Source: Cryptomeria japonica (Eukaryota; Streptophyta; Pinopsida; Cupressales; Cupressaceae). Taken from it: a stretch of 64,000 nt of DNA. The stretch is taken from assembly GCF_030272615.1 (NCBI RefSeq), contig NC_081406.1, positions 141,453,299 through 141,517,298 on the forward strand, written 5' to 3'. Below, in pieces: positions 11,263 to 22,537 of the stretch. Made by a program: the position numbers and the translations under genes. The first letter of the stretch is position 1, and the number at the start of each line of letters is the position of its first letter. The notes beneath the pieces are model-generated. The model made no database searches. It saw only the letters and a program-made list of their open reading frames with translations, and was not told the origin of the DNA.

Positions 11263-12336
11263 AAAGAGAGTTGTATTGGATGAGAAGTTGGAAACAAAAC
11301 TGGAACACAAAGCGACAGAAGAGGAAAAGAAAGAAGAGAAACTAGTTTGGGTAGAGAAGGAGAAAAACAAGACAGAGTCTAGCCTGATTGTACAGACTTC
11401 TCTACATGCTGAAAGAAGGAACTTATGGGTAGTTGATAGTGGTTGCTCAAATTATATGACCGGAGATAAGAAAAATTTCATCAAGCTCTATGATTGGAAT
11501 GGTGGTTCAGTCTAGTTTGGAGACAACTCCTCCATCAAGATCAAAGGCAGGGGTACACTGAATATTGATGGCAAGCTCAAGGCTCATGATGTGTACTATG
11601 TTGAAGGACTAAAGCATAACCTGTTGAGTGTAAGTCAGATGTGTGGCAAAGGGTACAAGTTCTCATTTGACTCTATCGAGTGTGAGATAAGAAAGCAGAG
11701 TATCGGTCAGGTGGTAGCAGAAGGAAAGAGAACAGAGGGTAATGTCTACAATATGAAGTAATGCTATGAGTCCCAATGCATGATGGGACAGGTTGATGAA
11801 AGATGGTTGTGGCACCAGAGATTAGGCCATGTGAATTTTGATAATATGGTTAAGATAAGAAAGAACCGGTATGTGAGAAACATACCTCAGATCATAAAAC
11901 CGGCATGCACATTCTATGATGATTGTGTCAGAGGTAAGCAAGCAAAGCTCAACTTTAAAACAAAAGAATATAACACCTCAAGACCTTTGGAATTGATACA
12001 TACAGACTTATGTGGGCCAACAAGAACAAGAGAATTGGTTGGAGAAAGGTATTTCATGATGTTCATAGATGATTACTCAAGAATGACTTGGGTAACCTTC
12101 CTGCATGATAAGTCACAAGCATTTGAGAGATTCAAAATTTTCAGGAAGATGGTAGAAAATGAAAGTGGACACCAGTTAAAATGCTTAAGATCAGACCGGG
12201 GAGGAGAATTTTCTTCCAATGAATTTTTTGACTACTGTGAGAATAATGGAATCTGAAGATAGTATTCGGATGCAAGGTCACCTCAGCAAAATGTGATGGT
12301 AGAGAGGAAAAATAGAACAGTGAAGGAGATGGTTAG
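11263..12336 (+). pseudogene. pol: Copia A pol, protease to integrase core
   Basis: After the AAAGA duplication the A reading frame resumes. The protease signature WVVDSGCSNYMTGD lies at about 11425-11465. The GAG-pre-integrase and integrase zinc-binding region follows (WLWHQRLGHVNFDNM); the expected first Cys of its CxxC pair reads Tyr (YDDC). The catalytic core has HTDLCGPTRT (first Asp), FIDDYSRMTWV (second Asp) and VERKNRTVKEMV (Glu). Stops at 11513, 11759 and 12254 break the frame; the first is TAG where Gln fits. The frame is cut at 12336 by a Gypsy solo LTR and resumes at 16364. Integrase would insert the cDNA into host chromosomes. Confidence 0.88.
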
Positions 12337-15284
12337 TGTGAGGCCTCACCTCGACTCAGTCTGACATTCAGTGGATTTTATATTTAGACTATTATGGATA
12401 CTTTATTTTGATGCATTTTAGAACTTAGAACTGATATGATCTCAGGATTTGGATAACACTGCTATGTTTTGATGATTTACTTATATGCTTTATGAGATAG
12501 AACACTACATGATTGTTAGATATAATGATATTGCAATGATAGATGTTGTTATGGAATTTGCAGAACTTTACTATGATAATAGAACTATGATGTATGGTTA
12601 TGTGAACTGGGATGAAATTTGCTTATGTAAAATTGCTTGATAAAAGATGTATTTAATCTGTGCAGATGAAAATTGTATGCAAGTGATGATGTGTATTGTT
12701 ATTCCTTTGAATTATATTATATGCGGATATTTGAGAGTACTAATGTGTAAATTGAGATGCGCAGGAAATTAACCATGTGACCATGGAAAATTTACAGAGA
12801 ACCAAACCTAGACTTATGTATGTTCGTAAGCCAGGGGTTGTCTATTTGGAGAGACAACACCCCATTTGTGTTGTATTTTATTCGTAACAGTATATGGTAC
12901 ATGAGTGTTAAGTGTTATTTAAATTTAATGTGTAAAAAAAACCACAAGAGACGATTTCATGTTTTAATTTGTAAAAGTGTTTTATTGGTGTCACTTGACA
13001 CGTGTGGATTTAAGTTTAAATGTTTTGTTTTTGTCTCTTGGTGGGAAAGTGTTAAACTATAGTTTTTTTTCCAATTAATATAACGTGATGTCATAAATAC
13101 CTTGGGAAAAGAATCTTTGGAGTGGTCAACATATGTTTGACCCGAAAATAAACTTCAGAGGGGTTTAAAATGGGTTAAATGAACACCTAGGGGTAGTTTA
13201 ATAGGGTTTCCTAAAGCTCATATGGTATACCTAAGGGTTAGGGGTAATTTTAGGCAAGTTTCTACTTTTAAGTGACCTTTTTGACACTTTAAAAATTGGC
13301 TTTTTTTGAGTTGTGTGAAAATTGAAAATTAGAAGTTTAAATCTAATTGAGATTTTTCCTATTCAAATGGGAGTCTTTTTCCCATTTTGCTTTACTTTCC
13401 TTTTTGGTTTTTAGAAACTTGTGAGAACTCAGAGAATGAGCTTCTTAAGAAAGAATTTGAGAATTTGAGGGTAATCACCCACTCTCCATTTTTTTGGAGA
13501 CAAAGAAAATCTTGAATAGAATAGAAAAGATTTGAATAGAGAAAAAAAAAATTGGCTAAGGGTAGAAAAAGAAGATCCGTGGATTGGGCAGCTCTTCCTC
13601 AAATATTATACTACCATTGGGCAGATTAAGGTTGGTTTCATTATTCTTTAAAATGTCTATTTTCATGTATGTGTTTGAGATTATGATTGGTGTAAGAAAT
13701 CTGTGTTCTTGAATGTCTTGTTTTAGAATTTCATTTGGTATTTTTGCATTATGCTTTGTTGTGTTTTGGGAGTTTTCTCAAGACCTCTTACTCTTGAGAG
13801 AGAGGAGGATCTTGTGGGTGGTAGCAGTGACAAATCTCGAGTGAGAGACTCTCATTTGAGAGCGATCACAAGGGATTTTTGTGTGACCCTTGCTGCATGG
13901 CCTGTTTGTGCAATGGGGGTCATAAGGAGGGATATAAGGCTAGAATGCCTTTGGGGGGGCATAAGGAATAAGGGGTTGAAATTTTGATGTATTTATTGTG
14001 CCATGAGATGGCTATTGGTTTTCCATACTTGCAATTCTCCTCAGGGTATTGGTCCACTACCACCCTTAAAAAGGTCATCACCCAAGTGTGGTGTTGTGAA
14101 GCCAAGTTGGGAGTGTGTCTGAATATCTGTGTGTGTATTTATGCCATCTATGTGTTTGCATGTTTGTTACCCGTCTAGGGCTTGGTTCTCCGAGCTTGGG
14201 GGTGGCTACCAGTTAGCCTAGGCTGGGAGGTGAGCACTCCGTGGTCATATTTGTGATTTATTATGCAGGAATGTCAGGAGAAAAAAATAGTAAAAGAGAA
14301 AAGTTGCAGAAGATTATTGTTGAAGAAATCTAAATTTATTTGCAGTTATTAGTTTTGATAGGAGAAATACGCCCTCATTCGTTGAAATGAGAGGCAAGTT
14401 GTAAATTTGAAATATAGACATGAGAGTTGGGATTGTAGTTGAAAAAAGAAACATCCTGTAAATTCTGCAGAATATCTTAGAGTTGTAAAAAGCTTGATTT
14501 ATTTCTATTCCTATTTTTTTTTTTTAAAAAGCTACTTTTGATTTGCATGCAATAGTCATTTTAATATGAAAATCAGTTTTATTTGATTCAATATTTTCTC
14601 TTATCTGTGAAATTGCCTACATTCTACTTGCAGGAAAATATGAGAAGGATTTATTGTTAGCATCTAAATGAGTGTATGCATGTTGCTTTAAAGGTGTATA
14701 TTGCAGTTTAAACTTCCTATTGTAAGATTTAAGTTTTTGGATCCTAGAAAATAATAGTTGCAAGAATGAAATTTCATAATTAATTGTAGGAATAAAATCT
14801 AAAGCTTTTTCTCTCTTCTAATCCCTTAACTTTAGTTTAATAAACTTTAGATTGTTAAGTTGCTATTAAATTTATTGATATCTGAAAATTTACCAAGCTA
14901 CAGAAATAGGAGTCAAAAGCACAAAGATAGTTGTTTTATTTAAATCTATCGTTATTTTAATGCAGGAAATAAATCTATAGCTATTTACTTTGTTGTGTTT
15001 TTTTTTATATATTTATTTACCTCGGACTTTAGCAAAATCATATTTATGCCTTTGATAATAAACAGTAAAAAAAAAATCAGAGTGTTAAAAATATATAAAT
15101 TCCATCTAAATCCTATATTCACAAAGCAAATGGACCAAAAAAAAAAAAAAAAAAAACATTATACATTTATGTCATAGAAAATATAAATAAACTTCTATCA
15201 ATGTTTATAAATATACATAATAACAAATATATATATAAATATATATATATATATTTAAAAAAAAAAAAATTTAAGCGGAGGGTT

Positions 15285-15575
15285 CGGCCGAGGCTGAGCT
15301 CACTGTGCAATGCACAATGGCCGGCGGCCGAGCTCACTATGCATGGCGCAATGGCCGGTGGCCGAGTCCACTATGTATTGCACAATGGCCGGCGGCCGAG
15401 CTCACTGTGCACTGCATAGTGGCCGACGGCCATGCTCACTGTGTAATACACAGTGGCCGGTGGCCGAGCCCACTATGCCCTGCATAGTGGAGACTTCGGC
15501 GGCGCCGACTCCTGCCTCTCGCCTCCTCCTTGCGTTCGCTCATCCCGTCCGCCGTTCATGGCCGCCCTGCAAAAT
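15285..15575. repeat. GC-rich island with six 34-bp hairpin repeats
   Basis: An AT-rich LTR suddenly turns GC-rich here. Units beginning CACTRTG start at 15301, 15335, 15369, 15403, 15437 and 15471, an exact 34-bp period. Each unit is a short inverted repeat with a 3-nt loop followed by a GGCCGRYGGCC-like palindrome. Units at 15437 and 15471 have perfect 8-bp stems, one using G:C and the other A:T at the same position. The island sits just after an (AT)n tract, near where an LTR transcript might begin. Confidence 0.8.
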
Positions 15576-15598
15576 GTAGGGTCGAAAAAAAAAAAAAA

Positions 15599-15746
15599 TT
15601 AAAAGGGGAGAAAACCCTAGCTCGGTTAGAGCTAGGGTAGAGGGGGAAAATAAACAAGTTTAAGGGATTTTATTAAAAGGGGAGAAAACCCTAGCTCGGT
15701 TAGAGCTAGGGTAGAGGGGGAAAATAAACAAGTTTAAGGGATTTAA
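15599..15746 (+). repeat. 74-bp tandem duplication, each copy with a hairpin
   Basis: The unit starting TTAAAAGGGGAG at 15599 recurs at 15673 almost without change. Each copy carries ACCCTAGCTC/GAGCTAGGGT inverted arms around a 5-nt loop (15614-15638 and 15688-15712). The equivalent hairpin is single in the LTRs of element G. Confidence 0.85.
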
Positions 15747-16363
15747 AAAAAAAAAAAATGTGTCCAAGAAGTAATTTTATAATGTAATTTAAATTAGGTT
15801 TTACATGAAATTTATTTATAGGTTGTGGAAATTTATATTTAAAATTAGTTAGGGTTTCAATTTAGATAGACGTGGGAGTTTTAATTCCAATTAATTATTT
15901 TTAGAATTAACTATTTGTGAAGCCTTGATTAAATAGAAAGGAAAATTAATTCCTTGAAAACTAAATTTGACTTTGGAAAGATAATTTTCCTCATCGAATA
16001 ATGTCATTAAGAAATTAATTTGACACTTTAATCCATTAAAATTAATTAATGATTTAAAATGTCTTTTAGACAATATGGATTCATTGGAGATCAATTTTTT
16101 TTATCTACGTCTACCATTTAAATGAGTTTAATAAATTAAACTAACGACTATATTTGACGAGAAAATAAAATTTAAAACATTTAGTTTTTCCGCAAATAAA
16201 TTTTAATTAAGTTTCGATACTTAGTTAGTATCAGAGTTAGTTCGATTTTTTGTTATGGCCAACATGTTAACACATGTCGTGATAGCGAACTTTGTTTTTT
16301 AACTAGTTGTTTAAAAAAAAAAATCATTCCATTTTTTCCCTAATTTTTGGGCATGACAGTTAG

Positions 16364-18435
16364 GACTATGTTTAATGAGGCCAACATACCGGATATATAC
16401 TAGAAGAAAGAAATTCATACTATTGTCTACACTTTAAAGTGGTGTAGTTAAGAGTGAAAAGTAGAATGACTCCTTATGAGTTATGGAATGAAAGGAAACC
16501 ATCACTCAAGCACTTCAGAGTGTTTGGAAGTAAGTGCTTCATCAAGAGATATGTTAATGGTTTAGAGAAGTTTTGATTCCTAAAGTGATGAAGGAATCTT
16601 CTTGGGATACTCAACCAACAGTAAATCCTACAAATGCTACAACAAGAGATTGAAAAGGGTGGTTGAGAGTGTAAATGTGAGAATAGATGAAGGTTCACAT
16701 AGAGGAAAATCTGCACCAGCACCTTATATTGATGATTCAAATACTAAATATGAAGAACAATCTTAAAATGGACCGGTAGAAGATGCACCAAAAAAGATCC
16801 CCAACCGGTATGTGCAGAAGAATCATCCAGAAGAATAGATCATAGGAGATAGGAATGAAGGTGTGAAAACCAGAAGGAGATTATCCCGAAAGGTGAGCAG
16901 GTAAATTTATGTCTCATGACTGAAGTAGAGCCCAAAACTTTTGATGATGCTAGCAAAATTGAAAAGTGGATAGATTCCATGGATAAAGAATTGAGACAAA
17001 TTAAGAAAAATCAGACTTGGGAACTTGTCCCTAGACCAGCAGATAAGAATTCATAGGTACCAATTGGTTCTACAAGAACAAGATGAATGAAGAAGGTAAG
17101 ATAGTCCAGCATAAAGCAAGGTTAGTTTGCAAAGGGTATGCTCAAGTGGAAGGTATTGATTTTGAAGAAACCTTTGCATGGGTTGCTAGGTTAGAGGCAA
17201 TAAGAATGTTTTTAGCTTTCTCAGCCTATAAAGGATATAAAGTATATTAGATGGATGTAAAATCTACTTTTCTCAATGGAAATATTGAAGAAGAGGTGTA
17301 TGTTGAATAGCTGGAAGGGTACTTGTTACATGAAGTTGAGAGTTTTGTATTTCGGTTGAAAAAAGCCTTGTATGGTTTAAAGCAAGCTCCCAGAGCATGG
17401 TATTCTTGGTTAGACAAATACTTGAAGGAGTAACGATTCCAGAAAGAGAATGCAGACAGAAACTTGTATGTCAAGGTAAATGGAGATCACATTGTCATAG
17501 TTATTGTATATGTGCATGATATTATCTTTGGTGGAGACAAGGACTTCATGTGCAAAGAATTTGCAAATCAGATGAAGACATAGTTTGAGATATCCATGTT
17601 GGGTAAGTTGTCCTATTTTCTTGGTTTGCAGATCTCACAAAAGGAGAAAGGAATTTTCATCTCCCAAACCAAGTATGCCAAAGACATGCTAAGGAAATTT
17701 AAAATGGAGGATAGGAAACTGGTAAGTATTCCCATGGTTACTGGTTGTAAGTTTAGAAAACTAGATGAATCGCTGGAAGTTGAGAAAACACTGTATAGGT
17801 CTATGATCAATAGTTTGTTGTATTTAATAGCATCTAGACTAGATATTGTACAAGTTGTTTGCTTGGTAGCAAGATTCCAACCTACTCCTAAACAGTCTCA
17901 CTTAAATGCAGTCAGAAGAATCTTCAGGTATCTGCAAGGAACTATCTGCTATGGTCTCTGGTATCCAAAGAAAGGAGACTTCTCTTTGCAGGCTTATACT
18001 GATGCAGATTCGGCAGGAAGTATTGATGGCCAAAAAAGTACAAGTGGAGGTTCTTTCTACTCAAGAGACTAGCTAGTATCATGGCACAGTAAGAAGCAAG
18101 ATTCAGTGTCACTATCTACTACTGAAGCGAAGTACATAGCAGCTTCTACATGTTGTTCATAGGTTTTATGGATGAAGAAGACATTGAAAGATATACAGGT
18201 GGAGATACTAGAACCTATTCCAATCCGGTGTGATAACTCAAGTGCAATCAACATCTCCAAGAATCAAGTAATGCACTCAAGAACAAAACACATTGAAATC
18301 TAGTATTCTTGAGGGAGAAGGTAGCTAACAAGGAGGTCATAGTAGAGCATGTTCCCACTGATGAGCAGATTGCTGACATATTTACCAAGCCACTTCCTTT
18401 GGGCCCATTTGAGTATTTAAGACCAAATATATGAG
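16364..18435 (+). pseudogene. pol: Copia A pol, integrase C-terminus, reverse transcriptase and RNase H
   Basis: The frame resumes with integrase C-terminal RMTPYELWNERKPSLKHFRV (about 16465-16525). Reverse transcriptase follows: [20 protein letters not shown] (about 17113), [19 protein letters not shown] (about 17359) and the active site at about 17504-17525. That site reads YVHDIIFGG instead of YVDD, so the first catalytic Asp is His. RNase H has YTDADSAGSIDGQKSTSGG (about 17996) and ends with DEQIADIFTKPLPLGPFEY near 18400. Stops (for example 17248, 17308, 17581, 18070) and several frameshifts inactivate it. It would synthesise cDNA from element RNA. Confidence 0.87.
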
Positions 18436-18486
18436 TTGTCCCACCATCTAGCAACACTTAAATGCATAGGAGATTGCATGATTCAT

Positions 18487-18679
18487 GGGGAGTCAACCAT
18501 TGCTACTATCTTATGACTCTTGAATCATGAAGCATGGACATAGGGGGAGAGTGTGTCTTAATCGGATGCAATCAAGGGATATATTATTGGTGTCATACTA
18601 AGGTTCCATTTTCCATTGTTGTCAAAGGGGGAGAGAAACTGGAAAATAAAATGTTGACATCAATGCCAAAGGGGGAGAT
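18487..18679 (+). other. Repeated polypurine tracts before the A 3' LTR
   Basis: Four G-rich purine tracts precede the LTR: ggggag at 18487, tagggggagag at 18541, aaagggggagag at 18624 and aaagggggagat at 18668-18679, the last abutting the LTR. Multiple spaced tracts are a reported hallmark of Sirevirus-type Copia elements. Confidence 0.75.
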
Positions 18680-20187
18680 TGTTGGCATTGATTTGTCATT
18701 GATGTCAACCGGTATTGCAGGCACTCTACTGGTAGAGGTATGACATTTGGTATAAAGAAGAGTGAACCGGTATGGTGAAAGACAAATAAGGTATTGAGAA
18801 GATTAACATGAAGGCTTGTCAACTGGTATGGTGGAAGACAAGTAGTTATTAAGACTATCAGTGACATCATCGGTATGAGGTGAGATGCATGTGTGTGTTA
18901 GCAGGTTGAGTGATAATCGGTAGAGCATAAACCGGTCTAGAGGTTGGCTTCATGTTTATGATGAAGAGGAAGAATATTAAAGTAATCACAAACCACTGGA
19001 GGTGAAGATGTGCTACAGGTGTAGTATGCACTATCGGTTAGCAGGAGGAGAAGGTCTCATCGGTAAAGGCCTGTACCGGTATGATTTTGTTGAATGTTCA
19101 AGTGTAAACTAAGCTTATGTCAGTGATCTGAGTGTATGACCGTTGTGATGCCATGTGGAGTTGAGGTGGAAATCATGCAGAGGTCAGTGAAGCCTCCATC
19201 GACATGGTTGTTGAAATAGCTAGTCGACATTAGTGAAATAGCCAAAAATCATGGTATGGTAACTGACTTATGCAGCTTGAGGAAGGAAGATTGACAAAGA
19301 AAGATCAAGGAGTAGTTGGCGCCTAGATTGAAGCAAAGAAATTAGGCTGCAAGAAGATCTCAAGAAGGAAACAGATGAGCTTTTTATGAGTCGATAGATT
19401 TCAAGGTAGAAAATCATGTATGAGATTTCTATCTTTAGCAAGTATGGATTAGATAATGGAAAATGTGTATAGATGCATTCCTCAAGTATAGGTGATTGAT
19501 CCAAGACAGGTTGGATCATATCTCATGCAGATTTTGTCGGGTAAAGGAAACCCTAACCACCCCAAGTTTGAATTGATTCTTGGCAGGAAAGCTCAAGTTT
19601 AAATATGATGACTTGAGAGTTTTCGTCTAGGGGCGACATTTCACTACGATTGTTGTTGCTACAAAGTGAAGACAAGTGTGAAATTGTTGTCTGAGAGTCG
19701 AAGAGATAAACACTTGAAGTGTTTATGAGCGAAGTATTAACCGATAAGGAGAAACAGAGTAAACCAGTATAAGGAACATTCAGTGGAGAGTGCATTGAAC
19801 ACGGAGGTGACAAACCAGTAGAAGTTGTGCCTAATTAAAAGTGATTGAGTGTGAGTTGAGAGAGGGAAGTCATTGTGAGAGGGGATTGAGAAAAGTGATC
19901 AGAAAAGTCAAGTTGCAGAGTGAGTGGAGAGTATATAGACCGGTAAGACTGAAACCGGTAGAGGAGAATAGTGTAAGGTTACAAAACTTCATTTGCAACA
20001 CTGATTTCATTTGTGTTGTCCTCGATTTTAGTGTGGCTAAAATCATGAGGCAACCTTATGAAACTAGTTCGTTTCTTGCCTTACGTCCTTCGGGAAAGGT
20101 TGATTGACTCTGTTAGTTAGCCTCTTTTTCTTTTCATCTTTTGTTTTTCTCATTTTTTTAAAAGTTTTTCAGATTTTGCAGTTTTGT

Positions 20188-20834
20188 CTGTAGGTCAAAC
20201 TTTAAAGTTTGACCTACAGGGTGTTTCTTAGATAGAATTGCACATCATACTTTAAAGTCTGATGTGCAATGTTTTGGCAATCTTCTCTGCAGATCTGACT
20301 TTAAAGTCCAACCTACAGGGTTTTTCTTTGTTAGAATTGCACATCGGACCTTAAAGTCTGATGTGCAATGTTTTGGTTCTTTCCCTGTAGATCGGACTTT
20401 AAAGTCTGACCTGTAGGTAGTTCTTTTCCTGCATGATTATTTTTGTTTCAATTCACCAAGGTCCATGTGCAGGTCGAGGGTCTAAGTGCAGGTCGGGGAA
20501 TTTTTCCCGACCTGCAAGTCTAAGTACATGTAGGGGAATTTTTCCCGACCTACAAGTCTATGTGCGGGTTGGGGAATTTTTCCCGGCCTGCAAGTTAAGG
20601 TTTACCCTTCTTGCATATCGGACTTTATGCAATCTTTGATTGATTTTCTTTACACATCGGACTTTAAAGTCTGATGTGCGAATTTTTAGTTTCCTTCCCA
20701 AGTTGCAGATTGGACTTTAAAGTCCGACATGCAGTTGCTTGTCAAGTTTTTCCCTTGCAGGTTGGACTTTAAAGTCTGACCTGCGTATGATGTTGTTTGA
20801 ACGTGCAGTTCGGACTTTAAAGTCTGACCTGCAA
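20188..20834. repeat. Array of about 13 short palindromes in the solo LTR
   Basis: Inverted repeats of 26-32 bp follow each other about every 30-100 bp. Most have a TTTAAA centre. The first (20188-20219) is a perfect 32-bp palindrome with arms CTGTAGGTCAAAC. Others lie at 20238-20269, 20287-20318, 20337-20368, 20385-20416, about 20652-20678, 20704-20734, 20757-20784 and 20803-20834. Three near 20487-20516, 20529-20553 and 20563-20592 have a different centre (GAATTTTT) with CGGG/CCCG arms, and a partial one is near 20611. Arms alternate between TGCAGGTCGGAC and TTGCACATCGGAC types. The array lies upstream of the TATA box, in U3. Confidence 0.88.
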
Positions 20835-21239
20835 GTTTTTCCCATTTTGTCTCCTAAGACATGTCTGACTCCTTTTTCTTGTTCTGATTGATGAAATTTG
20901 GTCATCCGATGGTGATCATTTTTAAAACACTAATGATCCATGTTGAAATGTTCGAGCCCTCTCCCAGCAAATCGATAAAGAAAAGAAGATGCACTGATGA
21001 GATTGTTGATATGGCGCTAGACAAAGCTAAGATGCAAGTTGCTTTAGGTCGGTTTGAAGAATTTCAGAAATCCAATGAGGAGGAGAAAGATGAATAAAGT
21101 GTACTCTTTTTGACACTTTCTTTTCATGTAGTTGCATTGTTAGATGCTGCAAGTTTTCTCGTAGCTGCATATTTTCTTTCTGCTGAAGATGTAGTCAAGT
21201 GGGACTATGTAGTTGAATTAGTCAATTGTGCCCATATTT

Positions 21240-21362
21240 TTCTCCAACATTTTCCTATATAAGGAGGACCCTAATTTGTAAATAGGATCAAAATTCTACC
21301 AATTTGTATATGTACTCTAAGACTTTGAGTTTAGATGTAAATCAGATTGCTTTCAATAAAAG
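21240..21362 (+). promoter_or_regulatory. LTR promoter and poly(A) signal region
   Basis: TATATAAGG at 21256-21264 is followed about 95 bp later by AATAAA (21355-21360). This spacing fits a U3/R/poly(A) arrangement of an LTR, read on the plus strand. Confidence 0.6.
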
Positions 21363-22537
21363 AGGCAAGTTGTGTTGAGACTTTGTGCCAATTCAATTTG
21401 CTATGTGATGACATTTTCTAGAGTTGATTGTGAGTTTCGTTCTATTGTGAAAGAGGGATTTAAATTCAATCTTGTAGACTTTGAGCTGCTAATTGTATTT
21501 AGAGTTATATGTTTGGTTTTCAGTTTTGGTCTTGTAGACTTTGAGCTACTTATCATATCTGAAACTAGTGTGGAAAGCTAAAATGGGAAGATAGCTTGTA
21601 GACTTTGTGCTGCTTCTATTTTTAAGACTTGTGCATGTGAGTTGAAGAGAATCATGTAGTTAGACTTTGAGCTGCTACATATTGTGCTTAGTTAGCAGAA
21701 AATCATCTAAAAAGGTTGATAGGAGAATAGATAGTTGAAGACTGTGAGCTTTGTTTTTATTATCCCATCCCAAGGAAGTGACGGAGGTCTTTGTGCCTTA
21801 ATGGAAAATTTGCTTCCCTTTATGTTCCAAAAATCCTATAAAGAAGTCTCATTTCTGTATTTGTTGTTATTTATTTCCGGTTGCTACTACTTTTCTATGA
21901 AGAGAAAAGAGCATAGTTTTTCTTGAAAGAAGAAGAAAGACTGTTGTCCCACTCATATTAGATTAGTTTTTTTTGTAGATAGGGGTATCCTTCCCTTAAT
22001 TAGGAGAGTTTTACTCACACACTGTGGTTGAAGCCACAATTTTGTATATTCCCCAAGTGTACAAAATTTTCAACCAACAATTTGTATATCTGATTTTTAT
22101 ATTGTTTTCACTAAGTTGTAGCTTAGTGCAGGGGTTGTAGCTCCTTTAGGTCCTAGCCTATAAATTGTGCAAGGGTTGGTGCTCCCTTGAGTTGGTGCTC
22201 ATAAATCAGGGATTGGTGCTCCTTGGGTTGGTGCCCTAAGTATTATAATTAGATATTCATTGTGAGGCTAGATTGGAGCAGAAGATCTCCAGCAACTATT
22301 CTCACCGAGGTTTTCCCCACATTGGGTTTTCCTCGTATATATCTGGTGTTGTGTGTTGCATCTTTGTGCATGTGGTATATTGATTTTTTAGCAAGTCCAT
22401 TCACACACCTTGTTTACACTGTTTGAGCTACCGGTTAGCACTTAGTTTGTTTTATATATTACTGGTATCTCCTTGTTGAAAGAAAAGAGTTTAAATCATT
22501 GATTCACCCCCCTCTCAGTGATCCATTGTGTCCAACA

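Larger units (their letters stand above)
12337..16358 (+). mobile_element. 4.0 kb Gypsy solo LTR (G family) in Copia A integrase
   Basis: TGTGAGGCCTCACC at the start and GGGCATGACA at the end are flanked by GTTAG at 12332-12336 and 16359-16363. Length (4,022 bp) and sequence order match the LTRs of element G (3' LTR 4,010 bp), including the GACCATGGAAA and GAACCAAACCTAGAC block, a GC-rich island and a hairpin near the 3' end. No internal region remains, so it is a solo LTR left by LTR-LTR recombination. It is clearly more diverged from G's LTRs than those are from each other. No gene is seen; ORFs in it (for example 12820-13062) are incidental. Confidence 0.88.
20014..22079 (+). mobile_element. 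2.1 kb solo LTR inside the A 3' LTR
   Basis: TGTTGTCCTCG...CAACCAACA with ATTTG at both edges (20009-20013 and 22080-22084); the undisturbed sequence is seen in the A 5' LTR near 781-795. It holds a TATA box (TATATAAGG, 21256-21264), a likely poly(A) signal AATAAA at 21355, and short direct repeats 'ttgtagactttgagctgct' around 21470-21690. There is no coding region or primer site, so it looks like a solo LTR of a Gypsy-type element. Orientation follows the TATA box and poly(A) signal. Confidence 0.85.
1..22537 (+). mobile_element. Copia LTR retrotransposon A, with three nested insertions
   Basis: The element has a 5' LTR (cut by the window start) ending at 1228, a primer site, gag, aspartic protease, integrase, reverse transcriptase, RNase H, polypurine tracts and a 3' LTR at 18680-22537. 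The PR-IN-RT-RH order is diagnostic of Copia (Pseudoviridae). Gag carries a long coiled coil ending in a conserved LDKML...GLGF-type segment, and several polypurine-like tracts precede the 3' LTR; both recall Sirevirus-type Copia elements, a lineage call that is inference. Three later insertions with 5-bp duplications interrupt it: 3364-11262, 12337-16358 and 20014-22079. Many stops and frameshifts make it non-functional. The base after its end (22538) lies in the 3' part of a minus-strand Gypsy element, so A probably inserted into that element; its left target duplication is off the window. Confidence 0.9.
18680..22537 (+). repeat. 3' LTR of Copia A, split by a solo LTR
   Basis: The LTR starts TGTTGGCATTGATTTGTC and ends GTGTCCAACA. 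Without the insertion at 20014-22079 and its second ATTTG it is about 1.79 kb. The part from 19199 matches bases 1-1228. The same family is present on the minus strand at 62561-64000, and a related one forms the LTRs of element B. Confidence 0.9.

Noticed and set aside
15301-15504. CRISPR-like array (regular 34-bp spacing)
   Set aside because: The repeats are contiguous without unique spacers, in a plant LTR; it is a minisatellite.
20888-21097. Possible 69-codon gene in the solo LTR
   Set aside because: It lies in U3 just upstream of the TATA box, has no recognised motif and no sign of selection.
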